The notes: generated from the letters alone by a model not told the origin. DNA of 8,833 nucleotides from Tannerella sp. (GCA_031283785.1 JAITBC010000120.1:1-8833); one strand, 5' to 3'; counted from the first letter of the stretch, positions 1-6,284 are shown. Numbers and translations: made by a program.

Positions 1-127
1 ATAGTTCATTATTAAGTTTCAAAAATAATAAAGTGAGAGATTTTTCTATCATGTGTGCAGCTTTGGAGTAACATAACCCCTTCCTTTTAAGTCGGGCAAG
101 ACAGTGTCTGATCCTGCAAACGTTTAA
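1..127 (-). pseudogene. IS1-like transposase, C-terminal remnant (runs off left edge)
   Basis: Reading the minus strand from about position 127 to the window edge gives an open frame with the segments LNVCRIRHCLARLKRKG and LCYSKAAHMIEKSLTLLFLK. From memory, this matches the C-terminal end of IS1-family transposases (InsB type): an R-x-x-LARL-x-RK block followed by an aromatic-Ser-Lys (FSK/YSK) motif and a terminal helix. The frame stays open upstream to an ATG at 193, but residues encoded by 130-193 do not resemble the DDE core. The catalytic part of the enzyme is absent, because the MFS promoter and gene occupy the space where it should be. I therefore call it a 5'-truncated, probably non-functional remnant. 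The stop codon lies outside the window. No terminal inverted repeat was recognised. The family call is by eye and would need a protein search. Confidence 0.6.
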
Positions 128-197
128 GCAAAAATAAAATGATGCGTTATAAAACATCTTCTGATAATTTTTGTTGCACTTCTCCCGTTTCATGCAC

Positions 198-228
198 TTG
201 GAAAATCCGAGTTTTTCATGTAGTTTTG
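198..228 (+). promoter_or_regulatory. Bacteroidota-type promoter of the MFS gene
   Basis: A TTG (-33 element) at 198-200 is followed after 20 bp by TAGTTTTG at 221-228. This matches the Bacteroidota -7 consensus TAnnTTTG and the usual 19-21 bp spacing. Transcription would start about 10 nt before the ATG at 244, which favours that start over an in-frame ATG at 139 lying upstream of the promoter. Confidence 0.6.
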
Positions 229-243
229 CACGATTTTTTTAAG

Positions 244-1458
244 ATGAAACAGATATCGACACAACAGCAAATAAACACGACGGCATTTAATATTCTGGCC
301 GCCCTGAGCATATGTCATTGTATGAACGACGCCCTGCAGTCGGTTGTATCGGCATCATATCCGATCATTAAGGACGAACTGCAGTTAACTTTCCGGCAAA
401 TCGGGCTTATCACATTAACGTATCAATTTTCGGCATCGGTGTTTCAGCCGATTGTAGGACTTTATTTTGATAAACGTCCGTCGGTATGGTCGTTACCCGT
501 CGGTATGACATTTACGCTGATGGGATTAATTTCGCTGGCTTTTGCGACGGAGCTTACGTGGATGCTCTTTTCCGTTTTTCTGGTAGGCGTTGGCTCATCG
601 ACGTTTCACCCGGAAGCGTCGCGATTGACATACCTGGCTTCGGGAGGGAAGCGTGGGCTGGCACAGTCGGTATTTCAGGTAGGCGGCAATCTGGGCGGCT
701 CACTGGGGCCGTTGATGGTTGCGACGATCGTGGCGCCGTATGCCCGCAGCAACATCGCCTATTTTTCTATCCTGTCGTTCATTGCCGTTGTTGTAATGTT
801 TTTTATAAGTCGCTGGTATAAAATACGTTTGCGGCATATCTCCCGGCAGAAAACGGCAGAAGAACGCCCCGTTCGACCGCCGCTGCCGTTGGGGAAAACG
901 ATTTTCACGATTTTGATTCTGCTGATACTCATCTTTTCAAAATATGTGTACATGGCAAGCCTGACGAGTTACTACACATTTTATGTAATCGAAAAGTTCG
1001 ATGTGACGGTACAACATTCTCAGGTATATTTATTTGTGTTCCTTATTGCCACAGCAATCGGAACGTTGATAGGCGGACCTCTCGGCGACAAAATCGGGCG
1101 GAAATATGTGATATGGCTGTCGATAGTCGGCGCCGCACCATTCGCACTGATGATGCCCCATGCCGGTCCGATATGGACGGCTACGCTGAGTTTCTGCACC
1201 GGACTTATGCTCTCATCGGCTTTTCCCGCAATACTGGTATATGCGCAAGAGTTGCTACCCTATAAACTGGGACTTGTTTCTGGACTGTTTTTCGGCTTTG
1301 CTTTCGGCGTAGCGGGAATCGCATCGGCTATTCTCGGCAAACAAGCCGATATTCATGGTATCGAAGCAATATACAATGTTTGCGCATACATGCCCTTAAT
1401 AGGGCTAATTGCTTTTCTGCTTCCTGATCTTAAAAAAAGAAAAGCAGACCCGGCATAA
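244..1458 (+). CDS. fsr: MFS transporter, Fsr (fosmidomycin resistance) family
   Basis: A 404-residue inner-membrane drug/proton antiporter-type protein, close to the length of E. coli Fsr (about 406). The sequence follows Fsr closely. It has HCMNDALQSVV near residues 25-35, LTFRQIGLITLTYQF (48-62), the family signature SSTFHPEASR (118-127), and SGGKRGLAQSVFQVGGNLGGSLGP (133-156). The MFS inter-helix motif GDKIGRK lies at 281-287. About twelve hydrophobic segments are visible, with a basic cytoplasmic loop around 189-218 between the two six-helix halves. Family members export fosmidomycin and some other compounds; the substrate here is inferred from family only. The frame is open back to an ATG at 139, but those 35 extra residues are not transporter-like and lie before the promoter, so translation is assigned from 244. 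It is monocistronic and convergent with the lipoprotein gene. Confidence 0.9.
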   Translation: MKQISTQQQINTTAFNILAALSICHCMNDALQSVVSASYPIIKDELQLTFRQIGLITLTYQFSASVFQPIVGLYFDKRPSVWSLPVGMTFTLMGLISLAFATELTWMLFSVFLVGVGSSTFHPEASRLTYLASGGKRGLAQSVFQVGGNLGGSLGPLMVATIVAPYARSNIAYFSILSFIAVVVMFFISRWYKIRLRHISRQKTAEERPVRPPLPLGKTIFTILILLILIFSKYVYMASLTSYYTFYVIEKFDVTVQHSQVYLFVFLIATAIGTLIGGPLGDKIGRKYVIWLSIVGAAPFALMMPHAGPIWTATLSFCTGLMLSSAFPAILVYAQELLPYKLGLVSGLFFGFAFGVAGIASAILGKQADIHGIEAIYNVCAYMPLIGLIAFLLPDLKKRKADPA

Positions 1459-1473
1459 AAAAATCGATTCTTC

Positions 1474-1566
1474 TTACAGTTCCGCGGCAAATTCTTTCAA
1501 TGTGCCGTTCTTCCAGCAAGCCTCAACAAGACGGAAGGAATTTACGGCTTTCTTTTTAACCCACAT
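1474..1566 (-). CDS. Doubtful 30-residue ORF in the convergent gap
   Basis: The 206-bp gap between the convergent MFS and lipoprotein genes holds one protein-like minus-strand frame: ATG at 1566, TAA at 1474, beginning MWVKKKAVNSFRLVEACWKN and ending GTLKEFAAEL. An in-frame TGA lies eight codons upstream (1591-1593), so it cannot extend further. The composition looks like a real amphipathic C-terminus, but I recognise no family. It could be a degraded gene end, a small protein or chance. No clear ribosome binding site or promoter precedes it. Confidence 0.2.
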   Translation of the reverse strand: MWVKKKAVNSFRLVEACWKNGTLKEFAAEL

Positions 1567-1664
1567 TGCAGTCAATGAATCTCTTAATGGTCATAATCAC
1601 CAAAATACATTTTCGAAAATTCCGATTTTCCGCTTGGGGTTTATTCCGGGAGGCGTTCTCCTTT

Positions 1665-3392
1665 TCACCTCGGACGACCGCCGCCACCGCCCATACCCGA
1701 CGAAGGATTGCCTACGTTAGTGACCATTGAACTGACGGTAAAAGAATTGGCGAGCGTACCCGGTGTATAGGCGCCGTCGGAATATAAGCCGTGAAAATCC
1801 GTACCGCCGGCAAGGCTTCCGCCGGTGTATAGGGAGTAGTCGGTACCTGTGGCTACGCCGGGAGCACTGAACAACATGGTCAGTTGGTTGTAGTTGCGCG
1901 GCAGTTTAAATGTCAGCACCGCCGATCCGTCGGCGGATGCGATACGTATGAATTGCCCGGCTGACGCGGAGCCGCCATACACAATGACAGGCTGCGTGCA
2001 GACACCGGCGGTAGGAGTACTTGTAGCGCCACCTACGGCAACGATCGTGCCGCCCGTGATTTTTAACGTGTTCCTGTCGCAGTCAATGCCTTCTTCCGGA
2101 GAGGTGGAGCCGGATGAGACAACCGTCCCGCCGGTGATGGTCAGCGTACCGTTGCTGTCGATACCGTCGTTAGTGGCGCTGTATGCATATATCGCGCCGC
2201 CATTGACTGCGATTTGAACGGCAGCGTTGATGCAGTCGTCGTAAGCTTCTATTTCGACCGTGCCGCCATTAACGGTTAACGTTTGCTTGCTTTCCATTCC
2301 TTCGGCTTCCGCGGCAGCGGTGGTGATACGAATCGTACCGCCGTTGATGGTCATGTCGCCTTCGGCTTTCATCCCTTTTGCGGCGGAATCGTCTTGACCA
2401 TATCGAAACTGCTTGCCGGTGGTGGCGATTTGCAGCAAGCCGTCGTTTACGATGATGCTGCCGTCGGCGCTTACGCCTTTTCCTGCTGTCCCGGAGGATG
2501 TGATGTTAAGTATTCCCCCCATCATACTGAATTTGCCGTTGCATTTGATGCCTGCCGACGAGCTGATATCGGCTTTTTCCATGTTGTAGGAGGCATCGCC
2601 GACGGTGTGGATCGTGACGTCGCCGCCTGATATTTCGACGTCGCCTGCTTCACATTCCATGCCGTCGTCGGTTGCCGTGACGGACAGAAGGCCTGCCCGC
2701 ACCGATATAAGGTCATTGGCGTGGAGACCGTCCTTGTAAGCGCTTTGTATTTCAATGTTCCCGCCTGAAATCTCGATACGATCGTCACTGCAAACGGCAT
2801 GCTTGCAGTAACCTTTCAGGATAAGTTTCCCGTTCCCGGAAAAATGCAGTCTGCCTTCGCTGAAGATGGTTGCCTTACGGTCTTCCGCACCGTCGGAATA
2901 GATATTGTTGTCGATCATCCGGTTGCTTGTTTCCCCGACCAGCAGTAACGAGGCTTCCTTCCGGGACTGGATGTCGAGTGTCGGGCCGTCGGAACAGACG
3001 AGGTGGACGCCGTTCAATGCGATACCGAAGGCGGCGTCGCTGTATATTTTTAGCGAACCGTTGGTATGCACGCCTGTCAAAACGTAATTGACGATCGTGC
3101 CGGAAAGGGTAGATTTTACCGTCACCCGCCCGCCATCTGCCGTAACGGACACGCCTTTCCCTTCATAGGGATTGTCGACTGACACACCGCCGGATGCGTA
3201 CGTAATAATGACGGCATTGGCAAAAACTGTGTCTTTAGGGTTTGTAACGAAGGATTCGTCCTTGTCATTGTCGTTTGTTTCCGTGTTAGGGACATCTTCT
3301 TCTTCGTACAGTTTGTCGGTGAAAGAGTTACAGGCGATAAAGCCTGCCAGCATTGCAAGCATAACAAATAATAAAGTCACTTTTTTATACAT
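1665..3392 (-). CDS. Beta-helix lipoprotein, Cthe_2159-type carbohydrate-binding domain
   Basis: A 575-residue exported protein. Residues 1-20 form a lipoprotein signal peptide ending in FIAC, with Cys21 as the predicted lipidated residue. It is followed by an acidic, low-complexity linker (about 22-55, including YEEED) that resembles the acidic signals directing Bacteroidota lipoproteins to the cell surface. Residues about 75-460 are a repetitive right-handed beta-helix. Turns carry ISGG/NGGT/TGGT motifs (209, 255, 350, 375, 398, 420, 446) alternating with DG-[MIL]-x-[ACS] type ladders (KDGLHA 220, DDGMECE 242, EGMES 364, NDGIDS 408, EEGIDC 433). This is the pattern of the PF14262 family; Clostridium thermocellum Cthe_2159 is a calcium-containing polygalacturonate/cellulose-binding beta-helix. 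The C-terminus is Gly-rich (567-572). It is the last gene of the putative operon, 104 bp after the DUF2490 gene, with no -7 box in that gap. The ligand is unknown; a polyanionic glycan or polyphosphate is inferred. Confidence 0.85.
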   Translation of the reverse strand: MYKKVTLLFVMLAMLAGFIACNSFTDKLYEEEDVPNTETNDNDKDESFVTNPKDTVFANAVIITYASGGVSVDNPYEGKGVSVTADGGRVTVKSTLSGTIVNYVLTGVHTNGSLKIYSDAAFGIALNGVHLVCSDGPTLDIQSRKEASLLLVGETSNRMIDNNIYSDGAEDRKATIFSEGRLHFSGNGKLILKGYCKHAVCSDDRIEISGGNIEIQSAYKDGLHANDLISVRAGLLSVTATDDGMECEAGDVEISGGDVTIHTVGDASYNMEKADISSSAGIKCNGKFSMMGGILNITSSGTAGKGVSADGSIIVNDGLLQIATTGKQFRYGQDDSAAKGMKAEGDMTINGGTIRITTAAAEAEGMESKQTLTVNGGTVEIEAYDDCINAAVQIAVNGGAIYAYSATNDGIDSNGTLTITGGTVVSSGSTSPEEGIDCDRNTLKITGGTIVAVGGATSTPTAGVCTQPVIVYGGSASAGQFIRIASADGSAVLTFKLPRNYNQLTMLFSAPGVATGTDYSLYTGGSLAGGTDFHGLYSDGAYTPGTLANSFTVSSMVTNVGNPSSGMGGGGGRPR

Positions 3393-3496
3393 ATATTATC
3401 ATTATTTTTAATTATTGAGGTGACATGGAACTCACATGTTCATTCTTCTTGGTGTAAATCGCCGATTTTCATGCTTCGTTTCATGCACGATAAATT

Positions 3497-4207
3497 TTAA
3501 AACGAATAAATATAACGGACGTCAACCACAAGTTTATCCTGCGGAAGTTGTTCGTTGATTTCACGGTGATAGACGCCCGAAATGTCGAGCGTGCTTCTCC
3601 TGTCCAGCCGGCAGGCAACGGATATTATGGTGCGGAGGCCGTTGAAGCGGTTTCCGTCGGGATTGTTCAGTTGATAAAATGTTTCTGCCGACACAGACGG
3701 AGTGAAGCGGCATCGCGGAATGTCGTAGGCTATCTTCAGACGGTTGCGCCAGCTCCACGCGGGATTGATTTTATAGGTGTCTATCTTCCCGCTTTTCTTG
3801 ATGCGGTCGCTTTCGTCCTTCGTCGTTACCTGAATTTTTTCCCGCAGGCTGAAAGCGAAGTTACCCCACTTATGTTTGCCCTGTGCAAAGGCCGTCAGCC
3901 GGTGACGGGGCTGGAAATCGCTGTATTCGACGTCATGGAAATAAATGAACTGGTAGGCCGCGCCGAGCTTCAAGTTTCCGGCGACGGCGTAGTCGCCGCC
4001 AAGCATCATCCCCCAGCGGCTGACCGTTCCTGAGTTGTCGCTCGTGCGTAACTCCAATTCCCCGTTCAGATTCCACTTTGCAAGTTTTTTTTCTACGTCC
4101 ACGCTTGTCCATACCCCGAAGTCCGGGCTTTGCGTTTTTGCCGCTGTCGCGAACAGAAGCAACGACACGAGGACGATTAAATATTTCCCGACGTTCATAT
4201 AATTCAT
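3497..4207 (-). CDS. DUF2490 family outer-membrane beta-barrel protein
   Basis: A 236-residue protein with an N-terminal signal peptide (hydrophobic core about residues 9-22, likely cleavage near ATAAKTQS). It then has alternating-pattern strands rich in Trp, Tyr, Arg and Lys, such as FGVWTSVDVEKKLAKWNLNGE near 30-50. The C-terminus YIYSF ends in an aromatic residue, the usual signal for barrel insertion by the BAM machinery. Length and pattern fit DUF2490, a family of small predicted outer-membrane barrels of unknown function. The gene starts 22 bp after the DUF4956 gene. An ATG at 4198 (fourth codon) is better spaced from an AGGA at about 4210 and gives a cleaner signal peptide (MNVGKYLIVLV), so the true protein may be 233 residues. 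Context suggests an outer-membrane component of the same system, perhaps a channel, but that is inference. Confidence 0.8.
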   Translation of the reverse strand: MNYMNVGKYLIVLVSLLLFATAAKTQSPDFGVWTSVDVEKKLAKWNLNGELELRTSDNSGTVSRWGMMLGGDYAVAGNLKLGAAYQFIYFHDVEYSDFQPRHRLTAFAQGKHKWGNFAFSLREKIQVTTKDESDRIKKSGKIDTYKINPAWSWRNRLKIAYDIPRCRFTPSVSAETFYQLNNPDGNRFNGLRTIISVACRLDRRSTLDISGVYHREINEQLPQDKLVVDVRYIYSF

Positions 4208-4229
4208 TCCTGTTTTCGAGTTTCGAGGA

Positions 4230-4952
4230 CTACAATTTAACTATATGGTCTATCGTATTGATTTCGTCCGAATCGGCCTTGTAGTATACTTTCAGGTAAG
4301 CCGTGTCTCGCAGGAAGTCGATATGCCCTACCTCTACTTTGATAACGTCCAATCCGGTACGGTTGATAAGGTCGGCCGTCAGGGCATCGCGATTTTCGGG
4401 TTTTACCAAGTCGATTTTCTCGTAAAGAATCATTTTGGAGGAGGTGTGCCGGATGAAACGGTTGCTCTCAAACAGCCATGTGACAAGGACTGTGAGCAGG
4501 TTTGCTGCAAGGACGGAGGCGATCGGCACGTCCGTCGACAGGCCGTTGATTACCGAAATGCCTATCACGACGAACAGGTAGGTCATTTCGCGAATTTGTA
4601 TCGTTTCCGTCCGGTAACGTATCATGCCGAATATGGCAAAAAGTCCCAGTGCGAAACCGATTTCCATCGGGATACTTTGCAGAAGAAAAAGCAGCAGGAA
4701 TATTATTACACCGAAGAGCATAAAGGTGAAATAATAATCTTTGCGGCGACTTTTGCGGTAATAGAAAAATTGTACAATCAACCAGCAAACGACGAGGTTG
4801 AAAACGAAGCGCAACAGTAGCATCCCAAAGTCGGTTGCATCGAAAACATCCACTCCCATGAAAGAGATGCCCTTTTCGACCAGCTCCGCAGCATGTTCAG
4901 CGGCAATTTGAGGGTCGTATTCAATTTGAGGGTCATATTCGGCCTGTATCAT
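4230..4952 (-). CDS. DUF4956 family polytopic inner-membrane protein
   Basis: A 240-residue membrane protein. The N-terminal 40 residues are hydrophilic and contain a duplicated EYDPQI. Hydrophobic segments follow at about 43-65, 74-92, 97-111, 124-138 and 143-161. The region 104-138 with FAIFGMIRYRTETIQIREMTY is the hallmark block of DUF4956. A soluble domain of about 80 residues follows (DLINRTGLDVIKVEVGHIDF near 194-213), which looks like a small alpha/beta fold. DUF4956 genes commonly sit beside VTC-domain genes, as here. Yeast VTC polymerases couple polymer synthesis to a small membrane domain, so a membrane-anchor or translocation role for DUF4956 is a reasonable guess but not shown. 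The start at 4952 lies inside a 22-bp tandem repeat that supplies two further upstream ATGs. The nearer one stops after four further codons and the outer one is not in frame, so 4952 is preferred. Confidence 0.85.
   Translation of the reverse strand: MIQAEYDPQIEYDPQIAAEHAAELVEKGISFMGVDVFDATDFGMLLLRFVFNLVVCWLIVQFFYYRKSRRKDYYFTFMLFGVIIFLLLFLLQSIPMEIGFALGLFAIFGMIRYRTETIQIREMTYLFVVIGISVINGLSTDVPIASVLAANLLTVLVTWLFESNRFIRHTSSKMILYEKIDLVKPENRDALTADLINRTGLDVIKVEVGHIDFLRDTAYLKVYYKADSDEINTIDHIVKL
4904..4939 (-). repeat. 18-bp in-frame tandem duplication in the DUF4956 N-terminus
   Basis: Positions 4904-4921 and 4922-4939 are adjacent 18-bp copies differing at one base (g/a). On the coding strand they encode EYDPQI twice, residues 5-10 and 11-16. 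The event keeps the frame and looks like a recent replication-slippage duplication. Confidence 0.85.
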
Positions 4953-4998
4953 ATCGTTATCGTTTTATTATCATATCTATATTGTTTTATTATCATAT
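4947..4998. repeat. 22-bp-period tandem repeat over the DUF4956 start region
   Basis: The octamer TATCATAT occurs at 4947, 4969 and 4991, exactly 22 bp apart. The first two 22-bp units (4947-4968 and 4969-4990) also share GTTTTAT at their ends and differ at only three positions. The third unit is partial. On the coding strand each copy contains ATATGATA, so the ATG of DUF4956 (4952) is repeated at 4974 and 4996. The array occupies most of the 50-bp gap between the VTC and DUF4956 genes. Confidence 0.85.
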
Positions 4999-5002
4999 AG
5001 TA

Positions 5003-5773
5003 TCAATAATTATCCATTATCTTGTTTATCGCCGTCCATCTGCTTTTGAAACGATTGTACTTTACGTGAGGATCGGTAAGGACGGTCCCCATACAGTATT
5101 TGCTGAAGGAGACGGGTTTTATTCCGGCACGATGCAAAATATCCCTGAAGTCGGAGCGCCGGCGGCTGTCCTGCTTAAGCTCGAGAATCATCAATTGTTC
5201 CAGCATTGCATCCCTGCCTGTCCGATGGTTATGGAAAGAGAGGCTGAGGTCGACGGTCACCCGTTCGGCAGCTTTCCTGTTAACGAAAGTAAGCCGCCTG
5301 AAACGGTTGGAGAGCGCCGGTTTCATATCTTCGCTGCGAAACAAAGCATTGGCGTCGAGGAAAAGTTTGGCGTCCGCCAAATCGCTCATTGATTGCAGGC
5401 ATGAACAGTGCACAGGAATGCGCCGTTTACTCGTTCGCCCCTTGTTGTTTTTGTTCTTTATCTCCAGAAAAGAGACTCCCGATTCGACATAGGAACGGAT
5501 ACGGACTTTCTGCCGGTTCAGCTTCCCGTTCTGGTGCATGAGATACATGTCAAGAGCGTGCGTGTCGAGGTATTGTGTGCTGTAGGCCGACAGGCTGGCG
5601 CCGTTGATTACCTGTACCCTGAAAAGACGGTTCATTTCTTCCAGCAGACGCGGCAGCAGCGAGACCGGTGCCAGATATTTGCTGTCCATGCGGTCCATCA
5701 GGCCGAGATGCGTCATTTCGTCGAGTGTGACCGCAGGCATAGCCTTAAGGAGTTCATTTATACGAGTATTCAT
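5003..5773 (-). CDS. VTC-domain (polyphosphate polymerase-like) protein
   Basis: A 256-residue cytoplasmic protein of the VTC/tunnel-fold (triphosphate tunnel metalloenzyme-like) family, corresponding to the catalytic domain of yeast Vtc4. Expected basic and acidic tunnel residues are present in order: RMDSKYL with Lys32; QKVRIRSY with Lys89, Arg91 and Arg93; FLEIKNK with Glu104 and Lys106; SKRR at 115-118; SNRFRR at 155-160; RVTVDLSL with Arg171, Thr173 and Asp175; ILELK with Glu199 and Lys200; and FSKYCMG with Lys225. No residue set is obviously missing, so enzyme activity is plausible. The family member Vtc4 makes inorganic polyphosphate from ATP; the bacterial products are not established to my knowledge. 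It lacks its own SPX and membrane domains. The frame continues upstream, but that part is the antisense-looking shadow of the neighbouring gene. The ATG at 5773 overlaps the preceding gene's end by 20 bp, suggesting translational coupling. Confidence 0.85.
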   Translation of the reverse strand: MNTRINELLKAMPAVTLDEMTHLGLMDRMDSKYLAPVSLLPRLLEEMNRLFRVQVINGASLSAYSTQYLDTHALDMYLMHQNGKLNRQKVRIRSYVESGVSFLEIKNKNNKGRTSKRRIPVHCSCLQSMSDLADAKLFLDANALFRSEDMKPALSNRFRRLTFVNRKAAERVTVDLSLSFHNHRTGRDAMLEQLMILELKQDSRRRSDFRDILHRAGIKPVSFSKYCMGTVLTDPHVKYNRFKSRWTAINKIMDNY

Positions 5774-6161
5774 ATACTTTGGTGGAATAGAGTTTTCCGT
5801 TAGGATTGTAGTTGTACTGGATTTTTTTCCGCCCGTCGGAGAAATATTCGTATTTCCGTATACGGTAAAGTTTGTTTTTGTCGTTGTAAACGTTTTCACG
5901 GATACATTTCCCTTTTTCGTCGTATTCGAAGGTGATCCGCTCGCGCTGCCCGTAAACGGCGTATTCAATTTCTTCAATCTTGTATCCGTTTTCGTCCCAA
6001 ACGGTCAGATGGTCCTGCCATTGGCGTTTTCCGCCGGCGTAGGTATTGAGTTCCTTCACCGTGAGGTTGCGGCGTTTTTCCCGTGCTTCGTCTCGCGTCT
6101 CCTGTGCGGCAGTGCCGTGGCAAAGACCGACGAGCCATACCGCCGCAAAAATAATCTTCAT
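5754..6161 (-). CDS. Small exported YD-like repeat protein, first gene of the cluster
   Basis: A 135-residue protein of unknown function. Residues 1-19 form a signal peptide (MKIIFAAVWLVGLCHGTAAQ, cleavage probably after TAA or TAAQ), so it is predicted to be periplasmic. The mature part contains about four short repeats alternating aromatic strands with D/N-x-x-G turns: VWDENGYKIEEIEY (54-67), FEYDEKGKCIRENVY (78-92), YEYFSDGRKKIQYNY (104-118) and NPNGKLYSTKVYEY (119-132). This resembles YD/RHS-like or MORN-like beta-hairpin repeats often seen in Bacteroidota exported proteins. An in-frame ATG at 6185 would add eight polar residues; 6161 is chosen because it puts basic Lys2 directly before the hydrophobic core. 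The gene is placed between the regulator and the VTC gene and overlaps the latter by 20 bp, so it probably belongs to the same transcript. Confidence 0.75.
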   Translation of the reverse strand: MKIIFAAVWLVGLCHGTAAQETRDEAREKRRNLTVKELNTYAGGKRQWQDHLTVWDENGYKIEEIEYAVYGQRERITFEYDEKGKCIRENVYNDKNKLYRIRKYEYFSDGRKKIQYNYNPNGKLYSTKVYEYSYK

Positions 6162-6217
6162 GTTTATTGCCCTGTTACCGTTCATCTTCTCTATTTGTTA
6201 CAAAATTGTTACGGCCA

Positions 6218-6225
6218 CAAAGATA
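6218..6225 (-). promoter_or_regulatory. -7 element of the VTC/DUF4956 cluster promoter
   Basis: On the minus strand this reads TATCTTTG, a match to TAnnTTTG. Transcription would begin near 6211, about 50 nt before the ATG at 6161. The only TTG nearby (6250-6252) is separated by 24 bp, too far for a normal -33 element, so the promoter may depend on an activator. Confidence 0.5.
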
Positions 6226-6239
6226 GCACGATATACATT

Positions 6240-6284
6240 ACCGGAAAAGCAACAAAAACGGGAAACACCCCACAAACCGGAAAA
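6240..6284. promoter_or_regulatory. Three phased direct repeats, candidate LytTR operator
   Basis: Near-identical 9-mers lie at 6240-6248 (ACCGGAAAA), 6258-6266 (ACGGGAAAC) and 6276-6284 (ACCGGAAAA), exactly 18 bp apart. The array begins 15 bp upstream of the -7 box, with the first copy over the expected -33 position. LytTR regulators typically bind pairs of about 9-bp direct repeats roughly two helical turns apart, and the regulator gene ends 80 bp upstream. Binding by that regulator is inferred. Confidence 0.4.

Noticed and set aside
139..243. Start of the MFS protein at 139, giving a 439-residue product
   Set aside because: The extra 35 residues are Cys-rich and not transporter-like, and the promoter at 198-228 lies downstream of this ATG. 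Fsr homologues start near the 244 ATG.
1615..1630. Inverted repeat GAAAAT-TCCG-ATTTTC in the convergent gap as a bidirectional terminator
   Set aside because: The stem is only 6 bp and A/T-rich, and no U-run follows on either strand.
2283..2630. Plus-strand and alternate minus-strand ORFs inside the beta-helix gene (e.g. 1894-2217, 2283-2630, 2522-2800)
   Set aside because: They arise from the repetitive GC-rich codons of the beta-helix turns and have no start context or domain of their own.
3470..3486. Short direct repeat of CATGC around TTCGTTT upstream of the beta-helix gene
   Set aside because: It is too short to stand out from chance and is not linked to a -7 box; the 104-bp gap contains no TAnnTTTG match.
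4245..4820. Long plus-strand ORF (191 codons) opposite DUF4956
   Set aside because: It is an antisense shadow of a gene with clear family motifs, and its translation shows no recognisable domain. The same applies to long plus-strand frames at 3548-4033, 5604-6296, 6511-7206 and 7353-8039.
5774..5977. N-terminal extension of the VTC protein to an ATG at 5977
   Set aside because: The extension is Thr/Lys/Ser low-complexity sequence fully inside the coding region of the small exported protein in another frame. The VTC fold begins right after the ATG at 5773.
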